NCBI GenBank assembly: GCA_963727035.1
Contig: CAVSEY010000018.1
Coordinates: 248,001 to 312,000, forward strand
Source: Rhodoblastus sp963727035
Lineage (GTDB): Bacteria > Pseudomonadota > Alphaproteobacteria > Rhizobiales > Beijerinckiaceae
Length of the DNA stretch: 64,000 bases
Direction: 5' to 3'
Shown here in pieces: positions 63,959 through 64,000 of the stretch (positions are counted from its first letter, which is position 1; each line of letters starts with the position of its first letter). Below the pieces are notes generated by a model. It did no database searches and was not told the DNA's origin. It was given only the letters and a program-made list of their open reading frames with translations. The position numbers and the translations under genes are program-made.

Positions 63959-64000
63959 ATGAAAACGATCCAGGCGTCAGCCGCCGCCCTCGCGAGTCTT
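63959..64000 (+). CDS. Start of an exported protein, cut by the window edge
   Basis: An ATG at 63959 opens MKTIQASAAALASL, which looks like the beginning of a signal peptide. Only 14 codons are visible, so the call rests on this alone. The preceding 276 bases (63683-63958) show no gene. Confidence 0.35.
   Translation, partial: MKTIQASAAALASL

Overview
The window is GC-rich alphaproteobacterial DNA. It carries most of a molybdenum-nitrogenase island followed by housekeeping and metal-handling genes. Gene content and order (nifHDKENX, DUF269, DUF683, fdxB, nifQ, then iscA-nifUSV-cysE-nifW-fixABCX), a permuted two-piece tmRNA, SspB beside DUF4169, and several dispersed palindromic repeats point to a diazotrophic member of the Hyphomicrobiales (Rhizobiales), in the neighbourhood of Beijerinckiaceae, Methylocystaceae or Rhodoblastus. 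The genus cannot be fixed from sequence alone.

Region 1 (1-22 kb) is the nif/fix island. The 3' end of nifH, nifD and nifK encode the nitrogenase proteins. nifE, nifN, nifX, DUF269, DUF683, fdxB and nifQ make and deliver FeMo-cofactor. A second unit behind a consensus sigma-54 promoter (8711) supplies Fe-S clusters and homocitrate (iscA-type, nifU, nifS, nifV, cysE) plus nifW. A third sigma-54 promoter (13851) drives fixABCX, the electron-bifurcating flavoprotein that reduces ferredoxin or flavodoxin for nitrogenase. A ferritin-like protein and a Mop molybdenum-binding protein follow. A converging minus-strand unit behind its own sigma-54-like promoter carries a HesB-like protein, nifZ, a DUF6129 protein and a [2Fe-2S] ferredoxin. 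No nifA, nifB or nifT is present in the window.

Region 2 (20-25 kb) has a 16-to-18-stranded-type porin and modABC for molybdate uptake, a sensible supply line for the island. Region 3 (25-35 kb) has an RND efflux pump divergent from an ArsR-family repressor and a rhodanese, with a strong AT-rich operator between them (probably reactive-sulfur responsive). A CaCA antiporter, an arylsulfatase and a Crp/Fnr regulator follow. Region 4 (35-42 kb) has a tmRNA gene next to sspB, the adaptor that recognises tmRNA-tagged proteins, then DUF4169, a ribbon-helix-helix protein, a large AsmA-family protein and UvrD. Region 5 (42-48 kb) has a TadG-like vWA protein and a Zur-controlled zinc cluster (permease, Zur, ZnuA, a COG0523 GTPase split in two). 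Region 6 (48-64 kb) has Kup, RluC, CrcB, RarA, PyrE, a decayed radical-SAM gene, the sufBCDS-sufT operon with an upstream cysteine desulfurase, and an L,D-transpeptidase.

About seventeen conserved genes or gene segments are interrupted by single-base frame changes (nifD, nifS, asmA, uvrD, kup, crcB, rarA, sufD and others). So many lesions in essential genes are best explained by uncorrected sequencing errors, mostly one extra base. Those genes are annotated here across the break. The most distinctive non-coding features are three repeat families, one of which is confined to nif/fix gene junctions and the porin-mod boundary.
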